From: Dryomyza anilis | Taxonomy: Eukaryota > Arthropoda > Insecta > Diptera > Dryomyzidae | Length of the DNA: 64,000 bases | Reading direction: 5' to 3' | Assembly: GCA_951804985.1 (NCBI GenBank) | Contig: OX638133.1 | Span: 37,969,963 to 38,033,962, forward strand | Position numbers and translations under genes: made by a program | The notes under the pieces: model-generated | Told to the model about the DNA's origin: nothing | Seen by the model: the letters and a program-made list of their open reading frames with translations, nothing else | The model's database searches: none | Shown here: in pieces, positions 43,751 to 55,160 of the stretch | Layout: every line of letters begins with the position of its first letter | Position numbering within the stretch: position 1 is the stretch's first letter

Positions 43751-45497
43751 AGGGTATTCATTTCACTTCGTATCTACTGTGTTTTTGTGTATGTCGTAAA
43801 AATTATAAGCTTTAAGGCCTAATCGCAACAGTGCCTTAGGTCGGTCGTCCGTTTACCGACTTTGGCTATGCGTTGCTCAGGCGTTACGATCTCTGTCCAC
43901 ATAAAGCATCAGCACCAGAGTTCACACTTTCTTGCAGTGTAAAAGTAGCAACTCATGATTAAAAAGGTACTAGAAATGATCAAAATATAGCAGAATTTGT
44001 TTTTACCCAAATGTAGACTAAAATGTTAGTTAAGAAATTTCTAAAATAGACCAAAATACAAATTCGGGATATAATTGGAGTATGTTGCACTTAATAAAAT
44101 GTATTTGAAATGAAATGTAGTTACAATTCATTATTTTGAATTGTAACTTTGGACCAGTGTAAAAAAATACCCTTACACACCTAAATTTGACAAAAATTCC
44201 AGTAAATCACTTTATTTGATCGAATTTGTGATGGAATGACTCTGTTAAACATTTTATTAATTATAGGGTCGGTTTTTATCAATTTTAATTTTGTTCTTTC
44301 TTATTAAATTTTGAAAGATCTAAAAGTTTTGGAATGGTAATTATTTTTACGAGATTTTTTACGATTTCTAAAATATGAAAACTGTATACAAACTTTAATT
44401 TTCAAGTCGAATAATGGCCTATAGCTCTGGTTAGTCTGAAACGGTTTCAATAGTTTAAATTTTTTTGCTAGCTAAATGTGTTGGTTCTTCAACAAGTTAT
44501 ATAGTCTGGAAATATATTAAGTAAATACAGAGTTTTAATTACATAAGTAACTCAACGAGGAAAATTGGAATTTGCACAAAGAAATGGACATTCAAAAAAA
44601 ACTCGAAGTGATGTAGAAATTCTGCCCATGAGAATATTCATTGTTTTCCAATGCCCGTCCAAAAATATAGATCGGAATTCTTGTATATTTTTGGTTTTAT
44701 TAACCCTACGCCTTAAATGAATGCGTCTGTTTTTTGATAATTAAGCTCGTAAAACCACCGCTTCTGCAGCCAACTTCACTTCAAAACGCACTGTCAAAAA
44801 TAAAAATTCCAATAGATCTGCGTTTGTACGCTGCGTATCTCGCTAGGTTCTACGCAAAATCATTGAACATGTGTATAGTTTGACAGTCAAACGATGCAAA
44901 CGCACTTACTTAGGGTCTAGGGTAAAAGCTAATAAAAGCTAAAAAATTCTGAAAAGTAGTAGATTTCATAAAACGTACTAAGAATTTTCGGAAATGTATC
45001 AGAAAAATCAACTACTGTAGTAGGTAGCAGAATTTGTTAATTTAAATTGAAAAGCTCCGATCGGAGCAGAATGTGAACACTGATCAGCACATCAAGTCGC
45101 AATTAAGCATTGCGTTACGGTTGCGTTTCGAGTATAAATAAACAATTTTCGCGCACTAAAAATTAATTTTTTGTTAAAACAAAATTTTTGTTATTGTTTT
45201 CAAATAAATTTTTTAAAAAAACTAAATTCTATGAAATAACGATTATTAGGCAAATATCAAACGGACAACCTAAGTAGTAGAGAGTAGCTCTACTTTTGCG
45301 TTGCTGATGCGTTTACGATATTTTTGAGAATTTACGATAAAACGCATGAGGTCTACTTTCGGTTTGAATCATTGGTTTCTAATTGATTCTCAACGCAAGC
45401 ACGACCTAACGCAACTTTGCGATTTGGTTTTTATAGTATAGAATTTTTACGAAATACTTATATACGCAGGCGATACGAAGTGAAAGTGAAATACCCA
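43751..45497. mobile_element. 1.75-kb element with >100-bp TIRs and TATTA duplication
   Basis: The left end AGGGTATTCATTTCACTTCG and the right end, as reverse complement TGGGTATTTCACTTTCACTTCG, align for more than 100 bp. The alignment continues through GTATC, TCGTAAAAATT, AATCGCAA and TTAGGTCG. TATTA flanks both sides (43746-43750 and 45498-45502). No transposase frame is present. The interior repeats GCGTTGC/ACGCAAG-type words, and a 14-bp palindrome GCTCCGATCGGAGC lies at 45054-45067. The superfamily is unknown. Confidence 0.75.
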
Positions 45498-45565
45498 TAT
45501 TATGTATTTTAAATATTGAGTTTATAATTCGAATTCCTTCGCTAAGCTTTATAACAGCGTACTGT

Positions 45566-45995
45566 CCCTAGTAGAAATTTGCCCTATGCGCCATCGGTAA
45601 ATGATCGGGTTTTCGTTGGGTAAGCCCTATTAGAGAAAATATGATCATTGGCTTTGCATGCCCTTATCATGCTTACCATGGCAGGGTTTACATTATCTAA
45701 ACAGTCAATGTTCCCGATCATAGCTAGATTATTTGTTCCTCATAACGAAATTAGTATCAGGCAATGATCGAGATTAATGAGAGAAACCCTATTATGCTCG
45801 GGCTCAGACAAGGCAATTGTCGGGTAAATATTAAAATGGGGAATTGCCCGATCAGTACATGATCATGGCCTGAGGTCAATACATGATCAGGACACTGCGT
45901 TACAAGGACATTATGGGCCTCGTCATATCCCGATCACCTCAAATAATGAAATGATCACTTCATGATCATGTGCCCTACCAAAATTTCTACTAGGG
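45566..45995. mobile_element. CCCTAGTAG-ended MITE, copy 1
   Basis: The 430-bp element has perfect 15-bp TIRs CCCTAGTAGAAATTT. The flanks are GT on both sides (45564-45565 and 45996-45997). ATGATCA/TGATCAT words recur through the element. The copy at 53703-54139 is nearly identical over the full length, so both moved relatively recently. No coding frame of significance was seen; the partner transposase is unknown. Confidence 0.88.
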
Positions 45996-45997
45996 GT

Positions 45998-47860
45998 GGG
46001 ACAGAAGTCAATTCTAGCTCGCCGTAAATGCAGTTTTGCTCCAATCTTAACGAAACTTTACACTAAGCATACATGTTCTATGCATAGATGTCAATTTGAA
46101 AATTATCAAGATTGGTCCATTGCCACGCCCACCTGTCACAAAATTGAAATGGTAAAACGACTATAACTTTTGTTTGGAATGAGATATTTTGTTTATAATT
46201 GGTATTTAGATACATGCTATAATTGCACATGACCATTCTTAATATGGGCGTGATTGGCCAACTGACACGCCTACCATTCATTTTAAACTATATAACTTGA
46301 CCATCGTAAGAGATATTCTGATAATATTATGTACTATGGTACATATCACAATTCTTAACTAACATACCAAATATGAGACAGTTTTGTCAACTATAATGAC
46401 ATATTAAAGTAACAAAGTTTTGTTAAAATATTTTACGATTTTCGCACTTTTCTCATCACTTAAACTCAATTTAAATGACGTGTGGCAAACCAATGCAGGC
46501 ATGTTTAACACCGTTAGAAAGAAGACATTTCAGAAATAATGAGAATTTGGAAGCTTTTTTTTCATGTCTACTTTCGAATAAAAAATACTTAATTTTTGTT
46601 TTATGTTTTTGACAGATAATCAGGAAAAACACGAATAGCCATTTGAAATGCTTGATATACAAGATGATAGTTCTCTCAATTCCCAATAATATAAAACTAA
46701 CACTCTGCATGTGGAGTATATATTGAAAGAGTTATGACAGTTTTAATGTAACCCATTTTTATTTCTTGAAAAACACTTGTTTAATATTTTCACTTTAAGC
46801 AAGCCTACAGAAGCATTTTTTCACTAGGGTGTATCATTTTTTTGTTTGTTCTCTAGGTTCTCATAAATTAAAGTTCGAAATACAACATTTTTATTTCTCA
46901 GCCTATTGCGTTATTCACAAATCAGGTACGAATGATATTATCCTGTTTATTTTTAAAACATAGTTAAAAGTTGAAGAAATTTAAAAAACACTTCTCAATT
47001 TGTCTACAGATATAAGGCTGAGTAACTTTGGATCAAAGACAACGCGCTGAAAATATAATTTTATCTTTTCCAGTAAATGTTTGCACTTTAATGAAGGCAT
47101 GAAAGTAACGCCTCATTCCGTATACCTGTCAGCCATAAATGAATTTGTAGCATAAGCTAATAAAAAAATCCGTTAGACTTTTCATACCCGTGTGCACACA
47201 TCCACTAGACTGACACACACACATTCAAAAACATCCTGTACACAATTCCAAGGTAACAAAATATACTTGAAATGTTTTTGCGATACCTTAGCCCTCAACC
47301 TCTAAAGTGAACTCGATGAACGCCACATTAAGCGTCAGGTTGTCGTTAAAATATATAAATAAAAAAAAATAATAAAATAAAAATAGAAAACGAAAACAAA
47401 ATTCAAACCGGGAAGAAATTAAAATGTACCGCATACAAATGCGCGCCCATAATCGGATTTTCCACAACGTATTATACATCCGTATGTTCGTTGTCTGTGT
47501 GTGTGTGTGTTCGTATGTGTGTATTTTATGCATGTGTTGGAATATGTATGAGCCTTAGTGTGTGTTTTAGTTTAATTAATGAACAGTTGACCTTAATGCT
47601 AAAATATTGCACTGGTCGTGCAATTAAATTAAAATTAAATTCCGGCGAGTGGTTTTGTGCAAATTGCCATTAAATTTGATTCTCAATGCAAGCAATGCAA
47701 TTGCTTATTCGGTACAATGCAACGGTTGTCAATGCCAACATTTTAAGGATTAAATTTTTGCTTGGTTTTAGTACAACTGGATTACAAAATAATAAAATAA
47801 AACAGAAAATATGTAATATAGATTTTATTTTTTCCATAAATTTTGTGTATATATTAGAGG
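45998..47860. other. Unassigned DNA with Helitron-like vocabulary and a (GT)n tract
   Basis: At 46000-46320 ATTGGTCCATTGCCACGCCC and ATATGGGCGTGATTGGCC resemble the interior words of the Helitron-like and mini-me elements, but no ends could be set. A (GT)n microsatellite lies at about 47493-47512. The part 46900-47690 is otherwise single-copy-looking. Confidence 0.35.
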
Positions 47861-49179
47861 AACCTGGGGCAAAGTGGAACATAGATTATTGTGCAATTTT
47901 TTAACATGTTTTAGCACTTAAAAAATTAAAAACAATTGTGGAGGCCTTCTTAATATGGTATCAACATTTTCACCATGATTAGAACCAAATTAATAAATTT
48001 TTATTACATTTCAAAATGTGTTTGAAAGTGTTTAGGGTGCTGGTTTTTGGTATCCAAAAGTGAGAACTTTTATCGTTTTTATTTAAGGTAATATGTTTTA
48101 AATGAACGCATGTTCTAAATTTTTTGTAAAACAAATAGGTTTTGCAAATAATTTAATATTGTTTAAGTGGTACAAAGTTATTATCAAATTGCAATATTGC
48201 GGTAAAGTGGGAACACTTTCTGGGGTAAAGTAGGAATTGTAATTTAAGCAATGTTTGTTGTCATTTAAGTAAAAATATGTAATTGGTTTAGCCAAGAAAA
48301 CACTTCAATCTTGGCCACAAACGAATGAAAAGCAAAACTTGGACATTATCTGAGATCTAAATTGCAAAAGAAAATCAATAAGCGAACTATTAAAAATAGC
48401 AAAAAGAATTCATCAGTACATATTCTGCAATTTCATTCGAAGAAAAATTTTGTACAATTTGATTGAATGAATATTTTAATTTAAATATTAACAATTCTGT
48501 GAACTGCAATATCTGCAAGCGGGCCCATAGTAGAAATTGCAATAGGGTCATGATAGGAAACTGATCATTTATTATTTTCCTTGTCATACCCCGATAAGTT
48601 TCATGAAGAAGATGATCCGCACATTAACATGACTACCCTAATAATGTAAATTTCTCCTAAGGACTGTATACTTGAATTGTGCAAACATGATGACCAGCAA
48701 CTACACCTGTGTTATTTATCACTCAGTATATTTTGACTAGCAGTAAATGTAGCATTTGTTTCGTATTTTCATAAGACAAGTACTGAGATGATTATGAATT
48801 TAAACTTTTTTTCTTTATGTTTTCTCTTGCATTACCATACCTTTTTTTTATTACCTAATTGTTTTGTTTGTTTCGTCTTAATATATATGACTTTGTTATG
48901 AAAAAAAAAAACAAAACATCAAAAAAGACTTATTTTGGTAACAATTTTTAAATTTTCCGCTTTATCCCAACATTTTTCAACAATTCCGAAATTGTGCTGT
49001 TTTGAAAATAATATATAAATAATAAATATCAATTAAAAACAATATAAATAGCATTTGTTAATACAAAACGTTATATCGTGAATCTGTTTATTGAATAGAC
49101 CCTTCAAAAGAATTTTAAAAAAATATTTATAGATACTTTTTTGGAAGAAAATCAAAATGTGTCCCATTTTACCCCTGGC
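47861..49179 (+). mobile_element. GGGTAAAGTGGGA-type element, most complete copy
   Basis: The left end AACCTGGGGCAAAGTGGAAC and the right end CCCATTTTACCCCTGGCA are inverted relatives. Inside, GGTAAAGTGGGAACAC and GGGGTAAAGTAGGAATTG occur near 48200. The order of blocks matches the reverse of 16652-18290, including the CTTCAATCTTGGCCACAAAC block (48305-48330). A short MITE (48534-48662) is nested. No transposase frame was seen. Confidence 0.7.
48534..48662. mobile_element. Short relative of the CCCTAGTAG MITE
   Basis: CCCATAGTAGAAATTGC and the reverse-complemented right end CCTTAGGAGAAATTTAC bound 129 bp containing TCATGATAGG, GATCATTTA and TACCCCGATAAG. The vocabulary is that of the 430-bp element, and the ends are also close to those of 29145-31540. 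Confidence 0.5.
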
Positions 49180-49325
49180 ACCCCCTTTCTAATATTAAAA
49201 CATTAGGAACCAGATACTGAAAGGGATGCTAAACATTTTCAATTTCTGTCGCGTTAGTTTTCAGAACGGGTTCGAATATATAATCGAAATAGTTTCGTTA
49301 TATCGCACTGTGCATTATAGCGTCG

Positions 49326-50375
49326 CACATTGGGAAAAACGTCGGTAGCATCGGTAGCTCAGAGGTTAGTGCGTTGGACTGCGAGCCGAAATATCCCAGG
49401 TTCAAACCTGAACTGGGGCTAACAACATCTTTTCATAGAAAAACATTTTTTCTATCCGACGCTACCTCTTGGCAGACAATGGCAAAACTCCGAGAGTAAA
49501 CACCGCCCATGAAAAAGCTCTCACCCCGCCGTTCGGATTCGACAATAAACTGTAGGTCCCACTACTTTGAGTACAAATATAACACGCATATCTCAAGTGG
49601 TGCGAGAGCTCGGCCTAAGTTATTGTAGGACTGTAGCGCCAAACTATTATTATATTATTATTATTACATTGGGAAAAACCTAGCAAAAACGCTCGCATCG
49701 CCTGTTTTAAGCGCTAGTTTCTTCATTTTTGGTCTAAATGCTTGAAAATTTGATATTACCTTCAGAATTCTTTATAGAATGGACTAGAATATATTTTTTT
49801 TGTTTTTCGCTACCAGGGGCTGATATCATGCAGCCGGAAGTTAGGACTTGCGTTGTGTAAAATCAAACTAAAATATCAATGTTATGACAATGGGTTCTGA
49901 AAGCCAGTCAAAAATAAAAATACATATGTATCATCATTTTGAAAATTGGGTCGTAATAACTTTTTTATAGTTAGTTAAAGTGGGTTAAACATTAAATGGC
50001 ATCATATGAAAACAAACTGGTGTAACTCAATATATTATTTAAATTTTTATTATCGAAGACTAGAATCAAATAGTATATACTTTTTATAGATTACATTAAC
50101 CCATTATTAACCCATTTAACCCTATTTTGACGTTTTCTTTTAAAAATATTAGACAAATCGTCTTAAATAAGGTTTTAAAGTGTTAAAATGTCATGCGGAA
50201 AAATGACTGACCAATTTTTCTTGAGTTCTTCAAACACAAGTAGCATATAATGGTTAATCGAGATAAGAACATTTTTTTTTTTTTAATATAATTTTTTTAT
50301 CATATCATAGTATATATACTACTTGTGGAGATATTTTAAAATCGAAATCATTTAGACTATGTTTTTCCCAATGTG
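49326..50375. mobile_element. CACATTGGG-ended element, possible Transib relative
   Basis: The ends CACATTGGGAAAAAC and GTTTTTCCCAATGTG are flanked by CGTCG (49321-49325) and TGTCG (50376-50380), a 5-bp duplication with one mismatch. CACATTG is close to the CACWRTG start of Transib elements, and a GC-rich 5-bp duplication also fits. Beyond 15 bp the two ends diverge quickly (CTAGC/ATAGT). A SINE (49341-49665) sits directly inside the left TIR. The element itself interrupts an older SINE copy. No coding frame was seen. Confidence 0.5.
49341..49665 (+). mobile_element. tRNA-derived SINE nested in a transposon TIR
   Basis: The head CATCGGTAGCTCAGAGGTTAG and box B GGTTCAAACCT are followed by the full body and an ATTATTATTATT-type tail. 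It is flanked by a perfect 14-bp duplication ACATTGGGAAAAAC (49327-49340 and 49666-49679), which duplicates the TIR of its host element. Confidence 0.93.
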
Positions 50376-50560
50376 TGTCGTTGGTTCGATTGGTTATTGC
50401 GTTGAACTACGAACCGAAAGGTCGCTGGTGCAAATCACGACGAATGCAATATTAAAAAAAGAAAGAATATTTTTTTTATACGACACTGCTTCTCGATAGA
50501 AAATGACAACCCTCTGAGAATAAACAACGCCTATGAAAATCTCTCACATTTTAATTACTG
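50376..50560 (+). mobile_element. Degenerate SINE of the ATT-tailed family
   Basis: TTGGTTCGATTGGTTATTGCG, GAACTACGAACCGAAAGGTCG, ACACTGCTTCTCGATAG and CCTATGAAAATCTCTCAC follow the order of the family but are heavily substituted, and the 3' third is missing. Its 5' start appears to lie left of 49326 (ATAGCGTCG), so the CACATTGGG element inserted near its head. Confidence 0.7.
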
Positions 50561-50750
50561 GTAGACAAGTATACGGATGACGTATATCACAAAATTGATA
50601 CACGAGTTTGTACTGATTCAAATTGTATATGCACTTTTTGATAAATCAAAGTGAATATACACATTCTCTTTAAATATGTGTTAAAATAATTACACTTCAT
50701 TTCACAACACAAAACCTTTCCCGTTTAAAGACATATCACATTATGAATTA

Positions 50751-51133
50751 GCGTATTCACAGTTTGATAATATTGATACGACATTGTACGAATACGACAG
50801 TACGGCAATTGTACTGTGAGCACCACTTTTCTGCTTGTTAAATTATTTCATCAAATAAATGCAGCTGATTCTTATAAAATTTGGATTTTTTAAATTATCA
50901 TTAATATTCCTCGATTTGAAAAGAAAAAACAATAAAATTAACATTTTATCTGCACTATTTGTCTTCAATTTCACAATTTTTTTCATTTCACAAAATACTA
51001 CACCTAAAAACATGCCCCAGGGCTACTCTCAAATACAACACTTGTGGTATTTCACTTTTATAAGGGATGCAACAACAAATTGCCGTTTCTGTGTAGGAAT
51101 ACCATATTAAAATACGATGAACTGTGAATACGC
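50751..51133. mobile_element. GCGTATTCACAG-ended MITE, TA-flanked
   Basis: The inverted ends GCGTATTCACAGTT and AACTGTGAATACGC are flanked by TA at 50749-50750 and 51134-51135. The 383-bp interior has no similarity to other elements here. The 83-codon frame at 50859-51110 inside it has no recognisable motif. A TA duplication points to Tc1/mariner-type mobilisation. Confidence 0.8.
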
Positions 51134-51135
51134 TA

Positions 51136-51555
51136 AACATTAAATCAAAAATTGAAAAATTATGTCTTTAATGATAACAAATCGAAAATTATAACATCTT
51201 AAAATACACTGGTAGTATAATGCGGAAAACACTCGTTTTTTTGATAGAACCCGTAAATATTTGAACTATCTATTTATTTGAATGGTTTAAATAAACAAAA
51301 TATATATTATGTTTGGAAAATATGATCATAAAACATGTTATATGAAGTAATACCATCTGATTGTAATTTTAATAAATGTTTAAAATTGTTCTCGATATTT
51401 TTTTTAAATTTCTACCACCAAATAACACTTTTAAATTCACCACTGTTAAATTCATCATAATTTACCAGTTTAAAATCACTGTAATCGGATCTATAAAAAT
51501 CTGAACTATGTAAATTAGAAAAAAAGGGGTGAGACAATCAATTACCAATAGAATT
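51136..51555. other. Unassigned AT-rich DNA
   Basis: Nothing was recognised. Confidence 0.35.
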
Positions 51556-51798
51556 AAAAAAGTACACTAAAAATCGACATTTTCTCTCGACATTTCTAAA
51601 ATCGACATGTGTGGTTATTTTTACATGTAATTATTCTATATTTATTCTTAGGTGTGCTGAATCCAAATTTTACAACGGTCAATTCCTATCGTGTAAAATT
51701 AACAGTTAACAGATTTGGATTCAGCACGCCTCAGAATAACCCCCATGCCGATTTTAGAATGGTTTAACTTTAGAAAATGTCGTGTTTTTGTACTTTTA
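51556..51798. repeat. Palindromic element centred near 51690
   Basis: The inner stem TTCTTAGGTGTGCTGAATCC/GGATTCAGCACGCCTCAGAA is near-perfect over about 24 bp with a loop of about 35 nt. Outer arms (GTACACTAAAAATCGACATTTT against AAAATGTCGTGTTTTTGTAC) extend the inverted repeat to about 240 bp with indels. It is likely a foldback MITE; the ends and target duplication were not resolved. Confidence 0.65.
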
Positions 51799-53347
51799 CA
51801 ACTTCAAGGACGATTCGCAAGCTTTAGATTTTATTCAAAATTAATGAAATTTTAGCATGACACAATATCTAATTTTTTGAGGCTATTACGATCCAAAAAA
51901 AACTTTATGTAAATGTTAAATAAAATAAAAATATCGATTTAAAGTGTTTTATAACTTCATCTGAAATGCGTGAATACAGGACATTATTTTTTTCGACACA
52001 AATTTTTTGATGTAAACTCTAGCACCACAATGTAACTTTTAAGCCCTATTACAACTTTTGGAAAAAATTTCGATTCGTCCTAATCTACATTTTAAAATAG
52101 GAATAAATCATGGGTTTCGAAGCTGCGATACACCATTGGAAAGGCAATTTAATTGTCTAAAACATGGCATTCATATATTAACAGATTAAAGCCAATTTTA
52201 TTTACTATGTTATGTCAGTAATATGCATTTCTTTAACACCCTATAACAAATTATTTTAAATTTTCTTATTTATTAGAGTAATAGAATGACCCCAGAACTA
52301 AAAATAATTACATGTTTTATTTACACTTTGGAATTAAAACACTATCCTGTTGTACATCGCCTTCATCTTAATAAAGTCTTCTACGGTTAAATTGTACAAC
52401 ACTTTAAGTTTATTTATATTTATGAAATTTAAACTGATAGTTGCACCAATGCTCTCTTAAGCACACTGTTTTCTTAGTTTAGAAATACATGTTTCTTTAC
52501 AACAGCGATTTTATAAAATTAAAAAAATCCCATACCAAACGCTTCTTCTTATTTAAGACATCAATACTTCGGATACATGTTTGAAATATGAATATTTTTG
52601 CCGATATTATGCGCGAGGTTTTACTTTATTTAATATAATGAAAAATAAAATGATCAAAGAAAATCCTCCTCCTGCGAAGTATATTCCGCATACTGCAAGA
52701 CAGTGGATTTTTTTATGACTTCTTTACCATTAAATTTTTGATTCTTCTTTTTCACGATTTTCGCGTTTCTTGCCACAATAACAGATTCTGTAATTTTGTG
52801 AAGAAGCTCTCGAGGAAATAATTTCATTTATGCATTTTTATAATGCTCAACCATTGACCAATACTATGAACACTACCACTATGGGCTTGAGGGACTGTGC
52901 CATCTCGGCAATTTCGTGGGATAATAGGTTTATTTTTTTTTTGTTCGTTGTATCGACAGACAGCAGCAAAAGGCAGAAAGTTAAATAGACAGCAAAGACG
53001 ATGGCAATAAGTCGGACTTTGTTTATTTTAGACTTTTGATAACAATATTGACATTGAATTTTTTGTTTTTGAACTGACTGCGCATTTTTGAAATTGAATT
53101 ATTTTTTTCCTATATATTTGCTTTTTTCTTTTGGAAATTAACTAAGTCTTCGTTTGAGTATGCACAGTGTGTGGGTGCTTTAAGTCCTATTAAAATTTAA
53201 TAAGTTTCTGTTTATTTTTTAGAGAAATCAAGAACTGTGTAGGTTGAGTATAAAATAAGGCATTGATGAATTTTTACACATTTAAATTAGCTAATTAAAA
53301 TTAAATTCGGCAAAAATATGCGTTTTTAATTAGGTAATAATAACTTG
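51799..53347. other. Unassigned non-coding DNA
   Basis: No repeat or gene was recognised. The part 52640-53050 is less AT-rich and single-copy-looking. Confidence 0.35.
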
Positions 53348-53700
53348 CAGGCCCGTAGCCAGGTATAGGGTTGTAGATATTCTTCTATTCAGAGACTAAA
53401 ATCCTTTGGATTATCGGTTCCGTTTCAAGGTTTTTAAAATAGTGGTTCCGGTTCCAAACAAACAAATTAAATGGGTTCCGATTCTGGTTTCGCATACATT
53501 TCCGGTTTCAAAAATCCGATTTCACTTCTTTGCAGTCGATGCTTTTATCATTTTTTACAAAATCCATAATAAGGATTTTTTTATTTTTCAAGTATTCAAT
53601 TAACTCCATTTTTTAAATTTTATGATCTGACCTTTATGTTCAAACCTCGATTTCATAGAATGATACTTTTTTTAAATGTTTCAATATTCTCACGGTCTCA
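53348..53700. mobile_element. Solo hAT-like end and GGTTCCGG repeats
   Basis: CAGGCCCGTAGCCAGGTATA is the same kind of terminus as CAGCCACGTAGCC at 55081. It is followed by GGTTCCGTTTCAAGG, GTGGTTCCGGTTCCAAAC and GGTTCCGATTCTGG, the reverse complement of the interior vocabulary of the hAT element at 23941-24546. No opposite terminus or 8-bp duplication was found. Confidence 0.4.
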
Positions 53701-53702
53701 AT

Positions 53703-54139
53703 CCCTAGTAGAAATTTGCCCGATGCGCCATCGGGAAATGATCGGCATTTCGTTGGGTAAGCCCTATTAGAGAAAATATGATCATTGCCTTTGCATGCCC
53801 TTATCATGCTTACCATACCAGGGTTTACATTATCTAAATAGTCAATGTTCCCGATCATTACTACATTATTTGTTCCTCATATCGAAATTAGCATCAGGCA
53901 ATGATCGAGATTAATGAGAGAAACCCTATTATGCTCGGGCTCAGACAAGGCAATTGTCGGGTAAATATTAAAATGGGGAATTGCCCGATCAGTACATGAT
54001 CATGGACATAAAGCAAGAGGTCAATACAGGATCAGGACACTGCGTTACAAGACCATTATGGGCCTAGTCATATCCCGATCATCTCAAATAATGACATGAT
54101 CACTTCATAACCATGGCCCTACCAAAATTTCTACTAGGG
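53703..54139. mobile_element. CCCTAGTAG-ended MITE, copy 2
   Basis: The element is 437 bp with TIRs CCCTAGTAGAAATTT. AT flanks it on both sides (53701-53702 and 54140-54141). It is nearly identical to 45566-45995, differing by scattered substitutions and one insertion near 54007 (CATAAAGCAAGAGG against CCTGAGG). The 72-codon frame at 53640-53858 is incidental. Confidence 0.88.
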
Positions 54140-54141
54140 AT

Positions 54142-55072
54142 AGTGATAAATTGTATGTCAAAATAGTGCTACAGACATCATTTTTTAAATGACATTTACT
54201 CCATTGTGGGACTCAGTATACTCAGTAGTGAGATTATCTATTAGGAAGTTAAAAATTACACTAAGAGTGAAATGATATATTCAATTTGATACGCCTCACA
54301 GTGAGACTTAGAGCATCAACAGTTGACGAAAACCTGAAATAGTGTTATTTGTAGAAATAAGTATAAGGATTGATTTATATTGTATGAATAATCATTATTC
54401 AGATGTAGATTTTTAAAAGTAGGCGTGGCACCTCAACTGAAATGATTAAATTAATGCATTTTGGGAATTACGGGAGCTACAGTTCAGTACAGTTCATAAT
54501 AGAAAATTTGTCGTTAATACGATGCACTTCTCAAAATTTCATCTTGATTGGACAGGTGGGCGTCGAAACTCCCATACAACCAATAATTGTTGAAATTGTT
54601 AATATTAGTATAAATGGTCGATCGCTGAATTGTTAATAACTCCGAAAAGACAAAAAATACTATAATTTCATTAGTGTTTTGAAAAGCTTGGTATGAGTAC
54701 TAAATAGAAATATAATCAGTCTTGCCAGAAAATTTATATCTTTTTAAATAAAAAATAATTTGGAAAAAAAGTGAATTTACTTCAGTATTTCTATTTTATA
54801 AAGTATGAATATTTTCCAAAATAGTAAAATTTGAAAAACTTTATACATAACAGATATAGATGCCTGCATTAGAAAAAAATGTTTTTTTGAAATAAACATT
54901 TAAAATAATTGGCCACAAATTTCACAATATTTTTTCATGCAATTGTTGTGAACAGTTTTCTGTGTTTGAGAGAGTGTGGAAAAAATTGGGATTCATATTG
55001 TTATGAAATGATTAAATTTGTCCCATTGTGCAAGCAATGAATAAGTGTGAATGAGACGCAAGACGATTCAGA
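54142..55072. other. Unassigned DNA with Helitron-like vocabulary
   Basis: GTAGGCGTGGCACCTCAACT and GGACAGGTGGGCGTCGAAAC (54420-54580) resemble interior words of the Helitron-like element at 1688-2569, but no ends were found. The rest is unremarkable. Confidence 0.35.
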
Positions 55073-55160
55073 GTACTGAACAGCCACGTAGCCAGGAGGG
55101 TTGTAGGGGTTCTGAAACCGTTCCCCTAAAATGTCCAATATATATTTTTTTAATAGTTAA

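Noticed and set aside
45131..45141. TATAAATA box at 45133-45140
   Set aside because: It lies inside the long-TIR element, has no initiator at the expected distance, and such strings are frequent in AT-rich DNA.
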